Part shown: piece after piece, positions 8,481 through 18,000 of the stretch
Layout: each line of letters opens with the position of its first letter
Position numbering within the stretch: position 1 is the stretch's first letter
Source of the DNA: Pelagophyceae sp. CCMP2097
Lineage: Eukaryota > Sar > Pelagophyceae
Assembly (NCBI GenBank): GCA_026770575.1
Contig: MU657268.1
Coordinates: 145,008-166,375, forward strand
Direction: 5' to 3'
DNA: 21,368 nt
The notes under the pieces: model-generated
Databases searched by the model: none
Told to the model about the DNA's origin: nothing
What the model saw: only the letters and a program-made list of their open reading frames with translations
Position numbers and translations under genes: made by a program

Positions 8481-8803
8481 GAATAAAACTCTCCGACACA
8501 CGGCGGGGGGGGCGTCGTAACCGACCTGCTCGAGCAGTCTTGCCGGCGCTCCCCTCGCGCTCTTGGTCGATAAGGTTTTTCTTGTCTTGTCGTCATGACT
8601 AACACGCGCGCGCAAGCTGCCGCAGCAGACGGGGCGGCTGCATCGACTGGCACGCCAGAAGCGGCGGCGACGGCGCTTCGCCTTGCGGCAAGCATCTCCG
8701 CGGACTTGATGGACAGGCCGCCGAGCGTGTGCGCGATGATCGGGTACTTCTCCGTCACCTTGAGCAAGGCGGGGAGCCGGCGCCTAGCATTTTTTCTCGT
8801 CAT
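8477..8803 (-). CDS. Small hypothetical open frame, convergent with the G-patch gene
   Basis: A 108-codon minus-strand frame from ATG 8803. The first half (RRRLPALLKVTEKYPIIAHT) has balanced, protein-like composition with predicted helix; the second half is Ala-rich and then basic. A TGCTAG acceptor-like site at about 8789 suggests that the real exon starts there and that the gene extends upstream into 8809-9027, whose frame reads ETIFSVVSFVGCVEESSFPN. The intron needed would be only about 29 nt (GTAGCG donor, correct phase), so the model is uncertain. The C-terminal codons overlap the end of the plus-strand gene. No family recognised. Confidence 0.3.
   Translation of the reverse strand: MTRKNARRRLPALLKVTEKYPIIAHTLGGLSIKSAEMLAARRSAVAAASGVPVDAAAPSAAAACARVLVMTTRQEKPYRPRARGERRQDCSSRSVTTPPPPCVGEFYS
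8482..8487 (+). terminator. AATAAA polyadenylation signal
   Basis: A canonical AATAAA hexamer begins one base after the TAA stop of the G-patch gene. The cleavage site would lie about 10-30 bases further on, so the 3' UTR would be very short. Confidence 0.55.
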
Positions 8804-9132
8804 CGCCGCTACCCTCGGACAACGTTTGGAAAAGACGACTCCTCGACGCAACCAACAAACGACACGACTGAGAAGATGGTCTCGAGGCGGGACTTTGGCG
8901 TGGCATACAGCGCGGCCGAGGCGAGATCTGCAGGACCGGAGAGGCACCGGCGACGTGGGCGCTTCGAGGCTTTGCTGTCGGCGGGGCCTTTGGGAGGAGC
9001 ATCCCGGTCAGTCCTTCGCCTTCCCAAACACGACTGCTCTGCCGAATGAAGGACTCTAGTCTTTTAAGGTACCCATCGAGCGCGCACCTGGACGCGCTGC
9101 GCGACCGGCACTCGACGGACTGCCACGACACG

Positions 9133-9456
9133 ATGGACAAGCCGCCGCCGGCCGCCGCCCCGAAGCCGTGCTGCGTCTGCGACGCGCCGGGCGGCAAGCA
9201 GTGCACCAAGTGTAAATCGCGCCACTACTGCTCCCAAAAGTGCCAGCTCGTCGACTGGAAGGAGGGCGCCCACAACAAGGCGTGCAAGGAGATGGCCGCC
9301 AAGTTCCAGGACCCCCTCCTGGCGGCCCCGCGGGGTGTGGTGCAGAAGCGGCGGGCGGCGGAGGCGTGGGATGACTTGAACGTTGAGATGCTGGCCAGGG
9401 TGTCTAATCCGGAAAACGCGAAAAGGGGTCTAAAACGCTCGTTTTCAGGCCTATAG
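9133..9456 (+). CDS. MYND zinc-finger protein fragment
   Basis: From ATG 9133 the frame encodes 107 residues. Residues 13-51 form a complete MYND finger: C13, C16, C24, C27, C33, C37, H47, C51, with the usual W42 in the QLVDWKEGAHNKAC segment. MYND fingers mediate protein-protein contacts. The remaining residues (MAAKFQDPLLAAPRGVVQKR and onward) are a linker. The last 15 or so codons (PENAKRGLKRSFSGL) come from the first copy of the tandem repeat beginning at about 9411, so the natural C-terminus has probably been lost. Upstream in-frame ATG 9046 would add 29 poorly protein-like residues. MYND and Sel1 repeats occur together on one polypeptide in pelagophyte proteins (recalled family knowledge), and a Sel1 fragment follows at 10494, so this is probably the 5' half of a broken gene. 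Confidence 0.6.
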   Translation: MDKPPPAAAPKPCCVCDAPGGKQCTKCKSRHYCSQKCQLVDWKEGAHNKACKEMAAKFQDPLLAAPRGVVQKRRAAEAWDDLNVEMLARVSNPENAKRGLKRSFSGL

Positions 9457-10465
9457 CTCGGCGCGGAAGCGTCACGGGCATGGTCGTGGGTGGGGCGCGA
9501 GGGCCGGTGAAGGCTGCGTGAAAATAAGACAGTTGAAACAAGGAAAACAAAATTGGGCAATGTGACTATCGTGTGCGCCGCAAAGCGCGTGCCTGCGCTG
9601 GGCATGGACTTGATGCCAGTTATGGGTCTGACGGCAAGCCGCAAAACGGCCCAAGAGGGCGGGCACGCGCACCGCTGCAAAGGTTAGCTTAATGAGGATC
9701 TGGCCTAGGTAACTTAACCAGAGCAGAAAACGCGAAAAAGTGTTCTAAAGCGCTCGTTTTTGGGCCAATAACTCGGCGCGAAAGCGTCCCGGACGTGGTC
9801 GTGGATGGGGCGCAAACGCCGGCGGAAACGGACTTCAAAAGAGTGAGCTGCGACGTGAAAACCAAAAACGCGAATAGGAACAATTGAATGCGCCGCCCGT
9901 CGAGTGCCTGCGCTGGGCATGGTATTAAGGCCAGTTATGAGTCTGATGACAAGCGGCAAAACGGATCAAGAGATCAGGCGAGCGCACCGCTGCAAGGTCG
10001 CGAACGATGGGCGGTGGTCCTGGCGGAAAATGTGGAAAAAAGGTCTATACGCCCGTTCTCGAGCCTGTAGACGGGGCCAAAGGAGTCCCGAGCATAGTCG
10101 TGCAAAGCGCGCGAACGCCGGTGTACGATGGGTGAAAATGGGTGAGATGCGACGTAAAATCCAAAAACGCGAAAAGAAACAATTGAATGCGCCGCACGGC
10201 GCATGCCTGCGCTGGGCATGGTATTGGTGCCAGTCATGGGTCTAACGACAAGCCGCAAAACGGCCCAAAACATCAAGCGAGCGCTCCGCTGCAAGAGTGA
10301 GATTGATGGGCGGCAGGCCATGGTGACAAGAACGGCAAACGCGAAAGAGCGTCGAACACGCCGGTTTTAAGGCCAGTAGCTCGGCACGGAAGAATCCCGA
10401 AAGGGGTCGTGCAGAGCGCGCAAACGCCGGAAGTAACGGGCTTGAACAAAAAAGCCCAAGGAGGA
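9411..10465. repeat. Tandem repeat, unit about 300-315 bp, about 3.4 copies
   Basis: Copies start near 9411, 9722, 10025 and 10334. Landmarks recur in the same order in the full copies: AACGCGAAA, GGGCGC or similar, GCCGCA, CCTGCGCTGGGCATGG (9592, 9907, 10206), CCAGTYATG, GTCTRA, CAAGCSGCAAAACGG and CACCGCTGCAA-like words. Spacing of the first landmark is 314, 300 and 309 bases. The last copy is partial. Identity between copies looks about 75-80%. No terminal inverted repeats, target-site duplication or coding frame is shared by the copies, so this is satellite-like, not a recognised transposon. Confidence 0.88.
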
Positions 10466-10493
10466 GCCGGCCATCCGAGTCGTCGCGGACTTC

Positions 10494-10858
10494 TTGTTGG
10501 TGGACGGTTCCAAGGCGGCGGCGCGCTTACCGGCTGGTCCGACGTACAAAACGGCTGGTCCGACGTACCGACGCGCGGCCGAGCAAGGCTATCCTGCTGC
10601 GCAGTACAATCTCGGCTTGATGTTCTACAAAAGCATGGGCGTGGCGCAGTCGTGCGACGAAGCCGTGCGGTGGTGGCGCCTCGCCGCGGTGCAGGGCCGG
10701 CCGGTCGCGCTCTTCACGAAAACGGCGACGGCGTACCGCAGGACAACGACGAGGCGCTGCGCTGGCTCAAGCGCGCCGCGGCCCAGGGGCACGCCGGCGC
10801 TGCGGCGCAGGTCGACAGATTAGCGGCAATTCGCGGCCGAGGACCACGCCCTCGTTGA
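10494..10858 (+). pseudogene. Sel1-like repeat protein fragment with frameshift
   Basis: The frame from 10494 reads through VDGSKAAARLPAGPTY and then a Sel1-like repeat (YRRAAEQGYPAAQYNLGLMF...DEAVRWWRLAAVQG). After RPVAL the match moves to another frame, which gives ALHENGDGVPQDNDEALRWL and KRAAAQGHAGAAAQVDRLAA before the stop at 10858. Sel1 repeats are helix-turn-helix adaptor repeats of about 36 residues. The second repeat has 32 nt between its QG and GV landmarks where the first has 48, so 16 nt appear to be missing; this explains the shift. The 5' end has a short duplication (GGCTGGTCCGACGTAC at two adjacent places) and abuts the tandem repeat. A further frame near the end reads AEDHALVELAK, hinting at a second slip. 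Most likely the 3' half of the gene whose MYND half lies at 9133. Confidence 0.7.
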
Positions 10859-11107
10859 ACTCGCGAAATGAAATCGTGCCTCGTGACGACACATGGCCGG
10901 CGACGCTGGCCCAACTAAACAAGTGCAGCCGTGTCATTCCGAAAAAGCTGCTCGATGCAAGGCAGCAACTCCAGCTGCTCCCTCCAAGCGCTCGGAAGAA
11001 ATGAGCTATGTCGTGGTGCGTCCATGGCGCCGCGCGCCTCGCGGGGCGCCCAGGGGACGTTCTACGGCAGCGTGGCCACGGGCCGCGACGCGGGGTTCAT
11101 CCTAGGC
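10859..11107. other. No supported gene
   Basis: Several overlapping open frames exist but none has domain signal. The plus-strand stretch 11056-11107 (GTFYGSVATGRDAGFI) reads protein-like, without enough length or splice support to annotate. Confidence 0.4.
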
Positions 11108-11301
11108 GGTCGATTTTCACGCGTGTGTTCCATGGCAAGTACGGCGTCGGGTCGCACGACTTTGCGCACGGCTGCTGCGAGGGCCGCCTCACCTGGCGCC
11201 TCGCGGGGCGCCTCGCCCCCGTCGACATCCGGGCGTTCCCCGTCACCTTCAAGGGGCCCCTCGCCGGCGCGCGGCGCATGCGGCGCCAAATAGCGTGCTA
11301 G
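11108..11301 (+). CDS. Possible exon, unrecognised
   Basis: After a TCCTAG acceptor-like site the frame reads RSIFTRVFHGKYGVGSHDFA and continues as CCEGRLTWRLAGRLAPVDIR to a TAG at 11299. Composition is more protein-like than that of the other frames here. No upstream exon joins it in phase with confidence and no domain is recognised. It may be a gene remnant. Confidence 0.25.
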
Positions 11302-11701
11302 CGGCCAAGACGGCATCCGAGCTAATCTTCGTACCGAGGCGGCGGAGCGACGCGCCAAAGAGCGCCTCGAGGCCTCGAGCGACGCCGCGGGGCGTGCGCC
11401 TGCGAGGGCTGGGCACGCGCACCCGGCCGGCGAGTCGCCCTGGCCCGGCCCCGGGGCACGGTGCGGCCCGGCGGGGCATCTGATGGGAAGCTGCACTCGC
11501 CCGGGGGCTGGGCCTCTGCAGTGGGGGCTGCCTTATGGAGACGCCGCGGCCTTTGGCCGCTGGATGGGGTGTCGAGGGGTCGAGGTCTGCGAGGCGTGGC
11601 CCATCGTGCCTCGCGAGCTCGGGCGGGCCGGGCGCACCATTTCAGGTGCGCCTCGAGCGTGGGCGTGGGCGTGGGGCGTGGGGCTTCCGTTTCGGCGTGT
11701 C
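11302..11701. other. GC-rich flank of the large receptor gene
   Basis: Very GC-rich sequence that stays open in several frames because stops are rare at this composition. A plus-strand frame from 11294 reads TEAAERRAKERLEASSDAAG, coiled-coil-like, but runs on antisense to the last receptor exon. On the minus strand this is where the receptor 3' UTR should be; no AATAAA is seen on that strand. Confidence 0.4.
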
Positions 11702-12035
11702 CTAGCGGTGCAGCGGCGATCTGGGCACAGCGATCTGGGCCGCGCGGTCGGCCATCTCCGTGTCGCCGCCGCCGACCTCGATCTTGGGGTCGTCGCAATG
11801 CTCTTTCTTCCGGCGCCGGAAGCTCTTCAGCCCGGCGGAGAGCCGCTTGAGCCGCGCGCCGCCGCCGCCGCAGTGCGGCGCCAGGAGCACGGCGGCGACG
11901 ACACAGTTCAACCCGACGAGGATCGAGACCAAGACGAGGATGGCGAGGACCCCGGGCGACATCGCGTCGGCGGCGTCGTCGTCGTCGTCCGAGGGCGCGG
12001 CGGCGTACGTGCGCGGCGCGCGCGTCGGCCGCGGC
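11702..12035 (-). other. Exon 13 of the receptor: transmembrane helix and cytoplasmic tail
   Basis: It follows a Pro/Thr-rich stalk (QPTPKPSIS joined to PRPTRAPRTY across intron 12, 12036-12154, GTACTG...CGCAG). An acidic DDDDD stretch precedes a 25-residue hydrophobic helix (GVLAILVLVSILVGLNCVVA and five more, about 11955-11881). The roughly 60-residue tail begins with basic clusters (ARLKRLSAGLKSFRRRKKEH), consistent with the positive-inside rule for a type I protein. No kinase or other catalytic domain follows. Confidence 0.85.
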
Positions 12036-15000
12036 CTGCGAAGCGGCGTGACGAGGGCCCGGGGACCTCTTTTCAAGTCGCGCGGCAGATCCCACCTTTG
12101 ATCCCACCGAGCCTCTGCCCCTCTTTCAAATGCTTTGGACGCGGGTTTCAGTACGAAATCGACGGTTTCGGCGTCGGTTGAAACACGGGACTCTTGGAGA
12201 CGGTCGGCGAGAGGCTGGGTTGGAGCGTCTCGAGGTCTGCGACGGCCGTTTTGTTTGAATATTGCGCGGCTTCGACGATTTTAAAAGCCCATGCCACGTC
12301 GACGGAGAGGCGGCGGCCGGGGACCTGCGGCTTTGCGCGCGAAATGGCCGCGCGCTGGTCCTCGACCCATGCGCCAGTAGTAATCTTGCGCGAAACGACG
12401 AACGAGAGTTCGTCGGCAAACGACTTGGCGGTGCGGCCCGTCGCACGATCGACGACGTCCGATGCGTAGAGCGCCAGCGAGACGACGACGGAAACGTCTT
12501 CGGCGCGGGCGCCGTCGGCGCACAGCGCCGTCGAATTCATGGGCTCGAAACCAAATTGGTCTACTACGTAGCGAAAGACCACGGCCGCTTGCACCTCGAC
12601 GACCCCCGAGCTCTCGAGGTCGGCGCAGTACGACGACTGCGTCGAGTCGGCGGCAACGCGCGACACGACTGCGATGGAGACGGAGAGCGAGGCCACCGTC
12701 GGGGCGCGCGTCGGGAAGCGCGTCGTTGGCTCGGGCGTCGTCATGGGCCGGAACCGCCGCCAGGCCACGGAGAACGTCGTCTCCGATTGGTCGGCGCTCA
12801 GAGCCGCCGTCGGCTCGCCGTTTGCGTCGAGGTCCCAAATTTCGCCGGCGTAAACGGCGGCCTTTGATACGGTGGCGAAGATGGGATGCACCACGCGGAC
12901 CTCGCGAGGCTTCTCCTCGCCGAGTGCCGTGCGGTACTGGTAGACGTCGTCGGCGTCGTACTCGCACTGCGACGTCAGCGTGATGGATATGTCCGAAAAT
13001 TCGAAGCAAAACGGGTGCGTCTTCTCCACCGTCAAAAGCACCTAACGTGGCCAAAACTCGCGGCCGTCGATTCCCAGAAATTTGGCGCACCTCCCTCTGG
13101 CCGTAGGGCAGGTCGTCGAGCTTGTACTGCGAGGGGCGCTCGCCGTTGATGCTGAATTTCAGGCCGCCGCTGTCTCCGGCCTGGCCGCAGTAGCCCGCCT
13201 CGCCGCCGTAGTACTTGCCGGCGTTCCAGGGCGAACTTTGCTGCACGTCCAGCCGGTACTGGACGGGTCGCAACGACGGCGAGAGGTTCTGGAGGATGAT
13301 GCCGATGGTGGCCACGGCGCCTTCCTCGAGGTCGTCGCAGTCCGCGCGCGGCTTGAACGAGTCGCCGCAGTGGTACTCCAGCGAAGCGATCGTGACGCGC
13401 GAGTCGACCTTCGTCGTGCCCGTCTCGCCCGGGCACGAGGACTGGCCGCCCATGGTCGTGAAGATGGGCGTCCCGTGCACCGGGTCCTAGGGAGTTTTGT
13501 GGCTTCTACGTTTGACTTTTCCCCCGACCCCGGCGCCCGTCTTACCTGCGCGATCTTCACGGCGAAGAAGTCGTAGGGCGACGGATCGCCCAGATTGACG
13601 GTGACGGAGTGCGTCTCCGAGTTTGTGCTGGACGAGGACCGCGAGAGCTCGACGCCAAACGACGACCCCCACGTCTCAGAAATGTCCGCATTGACTCCGA
13701 TTCCGAGGCGCCTCCGGAACGTTTCGGCCTCAATGTCTGCGAGGCGTCTGCAGAACGAAGGCGCGTTATCCTGTTTACCCGCGTCCTCGCTCAACGATTT
13801 ATCCACCGACGTGGATACCTTCCGAGTCAGTCGCCGCGAGCGCAGGAGGTTTGCGCAGAGCGATTTGGAGAGGCCGTACGACGTCGCCCCGTCCGTCGTG
13901 AAGCCGACGTCGGTGGAGCGCGCCGCGGTCTCGCCGACCGAGTACTCGAATTCGACGGGGTTCGTCCCCGAGAAGGTGATCAGCCGGCCCACGTTCGAGA
14001 GCGCGTCAAAGGCGCTTCGCGGAGCTTCCACGGCGCCCATTGCGACGTCGTTCATTGCCGAAAATTCGCGCTCCATGCACCAAGCCTGCACCGCCGCGGG
14101 CCGCGCGACGTCCGTCTCAAAGTCGCAGACGCCGAGGAGCTTGTGCGCGGCGGAGCCCGAGGCGGATAGCAAATCGTGCGTCTTGCAGAGGTCTCCGAGG
14201 CCGAACATGTCTCCGACCTTGCAGTTGGCCTCGGTGGCGGCCAGAAATTTGGAAACCGAGGCCGCGTAAGAGGAGACCCCCTCTTTGCTAATGCTGTTCG
14301 CGCCAGGCACTGCGAGGGAGGAGCGCGACAAGTGGTCCGACTCGGACAAGTCGCTTAGGCCCTCGGCGAGGTAGGCGCTGAAGGCAGAGTCGCCGTCCTC
14401 CGATGCCGCGGAAAACGCCGCGAACTTGGCCTTGTACCCTGCAAGAGTCGCGGCGATCCCGCCCGCCAGCGTCGTCTCGCTCTCCAGCGTCGCGGCGCGG
14501 TAGTCCTTGAGCACCGTCTGCCAGTTGGCCAGCGCCGCCCGGGACTTTATCACGTCCTCGCTCACGTCGTCTGGTTCATAATCGCTGATGAGCACGCCGA
14601 GCCGCACCATGGTCCGCTCGATCTCGTACACCGTAGCCACAAACGTCGAGACCTGCTCCGGGAGCCACTCGTACGTCCGGGCGCCGGAGACGCAGTACCT
14701 ACGGCGCCGGTCAAAGCTCGCGCCAGTCTCTTCGACGGTGACCGCCGTGCAATAGACGCACATGTCGTCGGCCTTATTTTGGATGTCCACCTTAATGGCG
14801 GTGAGGACGCGCAGGTTGGCACCGCCGCCGACGATGACATCGCTGGGCTGGCCGGCGAGGAACGGGTCCGTGCTCGTGCTCACGGCCAAGTCGAAGGTGA
14901 ACGTGAGGTCGTGCGCCTGGCTCTGCGCGCGAGACGCGCCCACGGCGGGGCCCGTGAGCGAGTGCTCGGAACCCACGCCGGTTTTTAAATCGACTAGCAA

Positions 15001-18000
15001 ATTGGAGACGCCTAGCGCCACGCCCAGGCGCACGCTCACTCCCGCAGAACCGGCGGTTGTTTTCTCGTAGGCGTGCCCCGCGGCGTGCATGCCGGAGATG
15101 GCCATCGACATGCTCATTTCCGTGCCCTCGGTGATGGTGGCGAAAGAGTCGCCGCCAGGCGGGTCGCGCAGCACGGTGAAGATCAGCGTCGGGTCCGTGG
15201 CCATCATGAAGATCTGCGGCACGGCATCCTGGATCACGCCGAGCACGATGGCGTGCCGCGTAAAGTCCACCTTGGCCCCGTCCTAAGGGGTCGGAAGATG
15301 GGTCGACGAGGCGGGGCGTCCGAAGACTTACGATCTCGCGCTCGAAGACGAAGAAGACGACTTTGGTAAACGGCGTGAACGGGTTCGGGTCGCCCACGGC
15401 CACGCGGTGCGCGTAGCCAAAGTCCGCAACGTCCAGGTTGTACGTCGCGGGCTCCGGTTCCTCGCCGGAGATGCCGTCGTTGACGACGACGGAGATCGCG
15501 GCGCCGGCCAGCGGCTTGGACTCCACGAAGTCGTGCACAGGGCCCTTGGCGGCGCCCTTGAGCCCCACGACGACGCCATTCTCAAGCTCGAAGCTCCAGG
15601 GCCAGAGCAGAGCTGCGAGCGGCTCTGGGTGGCGCTCGACGAGATCAAACTTGAGCAGGAACGTGTCTCCCTCGACAAAGACCCCACCTACACATGCGGC
15701 TCAGAGCTTGGCTCGGGGGTGGACGAGCGACGTCCTCGGTCCAAGCACACACACGGGCGCGCACCCAACGAGTTCTTGCCGAAGCACGTCGACCCGTACG
15801 GCTCCGGGCCGTCTTCCTCGGGCTGCGGCGGCTGTAACAGCATCGACTCGGACCGATTGGTGAGGCTCGGGGTGCGTTTGGTGGCCTCGCCGGTCGCCCA
15901 GCGGTTCAAGTCTTGCAGTTGCGCAGACTGCACCTCGACCTTGTCGACGCACACCGGAGCCGCGAAGTAGTAGAGCTCGTCGTGGACGGCGTCTTTGGTT
16001 TCGTTGGCGCCGAGCGTCGAGAGGTCTACGTTTCGGGCGGTGCCGACCTCGGTGAAGAAGTCATCGATGTACTGGAACTTTGACGTGGCGCAGGGCCGCG
16101 TCGCGTTGTCCGAGTCGGGGAAGTAGGGCATTTCCGCGCGGCAGCCGGCGAGGCCCACTTCCTTAAAGGTGTCGATGATTTCCTCGCGCTTTCTTGAAGA
16201 GCACGGCGCGTCCGTGGCCCCCAGCCGGAGCTGGTGTTTGGGCGCCGGCGGCAGGACGGTAGACGCGTAGCCCATGTACGTGAACAGCTTGCGCTGGAAG
16301 CCTTTGCAGCCGGCGAGGCCGAAGACGACGGGCTGGCCGTGCACGTACGCGACGCCTTCCCCGCCGCCCAGCACCTAGTACAAGCTCGGTCGCCGAAACG
16401 GGAAAGGCCGAGAACCGTGCTCCCTCTCTCGCTGCCGGAGCCCCCTCGCCGCTTTGTTTGATTTGAAAAATCCGGGTCCGACCCGCACCCGCGCTCAAAG
16501 CAAAATCGGGCCCGGGTCCGGGTCTGGACCTCGCCCGCGCGGTTCCGGATCTTGAGTTGGAAAGACCCGCCACCCGCACCCTTTGGACCCTTTCCTGGGC
16601 CTGTCAGTGGGGTTGAGCCAATACGGTTTTCCAAAGACGAACCCGACGCTGGACCCGACGCCCACGCGCACTTCGACCTCGTCGGTCGCGACGAACTCGA
16701 GCACGGTGTCTTGCGTCGCGACGAACGTCGTAGACGGCGACGAGCGCGATGGATCGGCAGCATCGCCGGACACTGCGTCGAGGCGGAACGTGTGATTGCG
16801 CCCGACGCCGCCCAGGCCGTTAAAGCCCTCGAGCCGCACGGTGATGATCGAGTTGTACGCCGCTGAGAACTTGAACGCGCCTGTCTCGGGGTGCGTCGGG
16901 AACGACTCGACGTCGCCGCCGCCGCGGTCGACGAGAACTACCGTGTTCAGGACTGGGCAGTAGCAGCCGCTGGCCTCGGTAGAGTAGGCGCAGTCTCCGG
17001 CTCCGCCAAAGTCTTTTGGGTCGAGGTCGTAGCGCACGACGCCGGAGATGGACACCGTCGACTTGTCCACAAAGTCGACCGTCGTCGACTGGAAGTGCTG
17101 TAACGTGGACTGCATGGACGACGGCGCGAAGACGTGCTGGAAGTTAGTCTCGAACTCGCCCGGGTTGATCAGCGTCGACTTGGAGACTTGGATCAGGAAG
17201 TGCTGCTTGACCTGAGGGCGAGGGTGAGGGCGAGGGCGAGGGTTCCAACGCATTCTTCAGAGTGCTTTTGAGTGCTTTTTCGCCCGCCGAGCCCCGCGCA
17301 GCCTCGGCGGCGCCGCTTCCGACTTACGGCGGTCCAATCGCGGTCCGTGACGCGGATCTCCGACTCGAACTCGCCGTAGTTGTCCGTGTCGCCCGAGAGG
17401 AGTGGCGAGTACTTGTCATCCACGGTACCGTCGTCCAGCAAGTGGTTCACAACGACCGTCACGTCGCGCACGGGCGAGCCCGACTCTGTGCGTAGGGCCA
17501 GGGTCCGTCCTCGACGCCGCACGGGGCGCGCGCCGCGGCGGGGGAGAACGGGTGAGGGTGAGGGTGAGGGATAGGCACGCACCGGATGTGACCGCGACCG
17601 TCAGCGTGCCGACCCACGGCGACGTGAACAGCGCTGTCGTCGATTCCTTCGGGTCGCCGTCGGAACCAACCGTCGACACCGTGTACATGACGTGCGTGCC
17701 CGGCACGTCGCCGACGTCGCGGTCGTAGTAGGAGATGGGCGAAAAGGGCTGGCCGCAGCTCTTCGACTTTGTCGGGATGTCCGCGATCAGCGTCGTCTTG
17801 GCTAGCGCGTCCACGGGAGAGCGGAAGATCTGGAAGCCTTGCTCGTCGGTCGACGTGTCCAGCCTACGCCGGCCAGTGGGGAGGGCCTCTTCAGCGGCCG
17901 ACTAGCCACCCGACGCAACACCGAAGACTCACCAGGCGAAGCGCACGCCCGTAGACGAGATGAGCGCGGGCACGACATCCGCCGGCGAGCCGTCGTAGAG

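Noticed and set aside
9411..10465. CRISPR-like or LTR-like array
   Set aside because: Units are about 300 bp, diverged and contiguous, without spacers, integrase or terminal repeats, in a eukaryotic context.
12262..14269. Several plus-strand ORFs of 170-224 codons
   Set aside because: Antisense to receptor exons 10-12, which have consistent splice phases, glycosylation sites and protein-like composition.
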